Shown here: positions 5,304-5,381 of the stretch, one piece after another
Position numbering within the stretch: the first letter of the stretch is position 1
Layout of the letters: each line of letters begins with the position of its first letter
From: JAXDLH01 sp034666705
GTDB lineage: Bacteria > Chloroflexota > UBA6077 > SHYK01
Length of the DNA stretch: 5,381 nt
Direction: 5' to 3'
Assembly: GCA_034666705.1 (NCBI GenBank)
Contig: JAXDLH010000385.1
Span: 1-5,381, forward strand
Program-made: the position numbers and the translations under genes
The notes under the pieces: model-generated
The model's database searches: none
What the model saw: the letters and a program-made list of their open reading frames with translations, nothing else
Told to the model about the DNA's origin: nothing

Positions 5304-5381
5304 ACCTGCCTAATGGAGCAACCTCCGGCACGTCAAGCTGATGCTTGCTGACCGCGGTTGCATATGGTCGGTAAGCCATCG

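Noticed and set aside
5315..5326. GGAG/CTCC hairpin after the DUF3105 stop as a terminator
   Set aside because: The stem is only 4 bp and no T-run follows; termination of this operon probably lies beyond the window or is Rho-dependent.
5334..5347. CAAGC/GCTTG hairpin as a terminator
   Set aside because: A 5-bp stem with a 4-nt loop and no T-tract is expected by chance in this much sequence.

Overview
This is a GC-rich bacterial segment with G/C-dominated third codon positions, dense gene packing and short intergenic gaps. The gene mix is a luciferase-like oxidoreductase, a stand-alone FolB overlapping a Dcd/dUTPase-fold protein, a large membrane-anchored VanW/PG_binding_4 protein, and a DUF3105 protein. 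This mix suggests Chloroflexota (Thermomicrobia-like) or possibly an actinobacterium. The assignment is inference from gene content and style; no marker gene is present.

Layout. (1) Positions 1-36, minus strand: the 5' half of a tRNA, cut by the window edge inside the anticodon (34-35 = GA; Val-GAC most likely). (2) 87-1584, minus strand: a tightly coupled pair, a VOC (glyoxalase/dioxygenase fold) protein followed 7 nt later by a LuxA-like flavin-dependent oxidoreductase. (3) 1585-1718: a divergent promoter region holding a candidate promoter for the VOC gene and a -10 box for folB. (4) 1719-2625, plus strand: folB (dihydroneopterin aldolase), overlapping by 8 nt a dUTPase-like protein of the dCTP deaminase/dUTPase fold. 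(5) 2626-2777: an intergenic region with a palindrome and a good sigma70-type promoter. (6) 2778-5303, plus strand: a VanW-family cell-wall protein and a DUF3105 single-pass membrane protein, 39 nt apart. (7) 5304-5381: a tail in which I see no gene or convincing terminator.

How the genes work together. FolB makes a tetrahydrofolate precursor and the dUTPase-like protein would supply dUMP. Both feed thymidylate synthesis, which makes their overlap functionally sensible. The VanW and DUF3105 proteins are both predicted to sit in the membrane with their bulk outside, so they form an envelope unit. The VOC/oxidoreductase pair looks like a small catabolic or detoxification operon of unknown substrate.

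I did not find a defence system, CRISPR array, mobile element or other clearly undescribed system. The most interesting points are an apparent leaderless folB start, a -10/start-region sequence shared by folB and the DUF3105 gene, the dUTPase assignment based on a missing deaminase glutamate, and the internal repeat and lone cysteine of the VanW protein.
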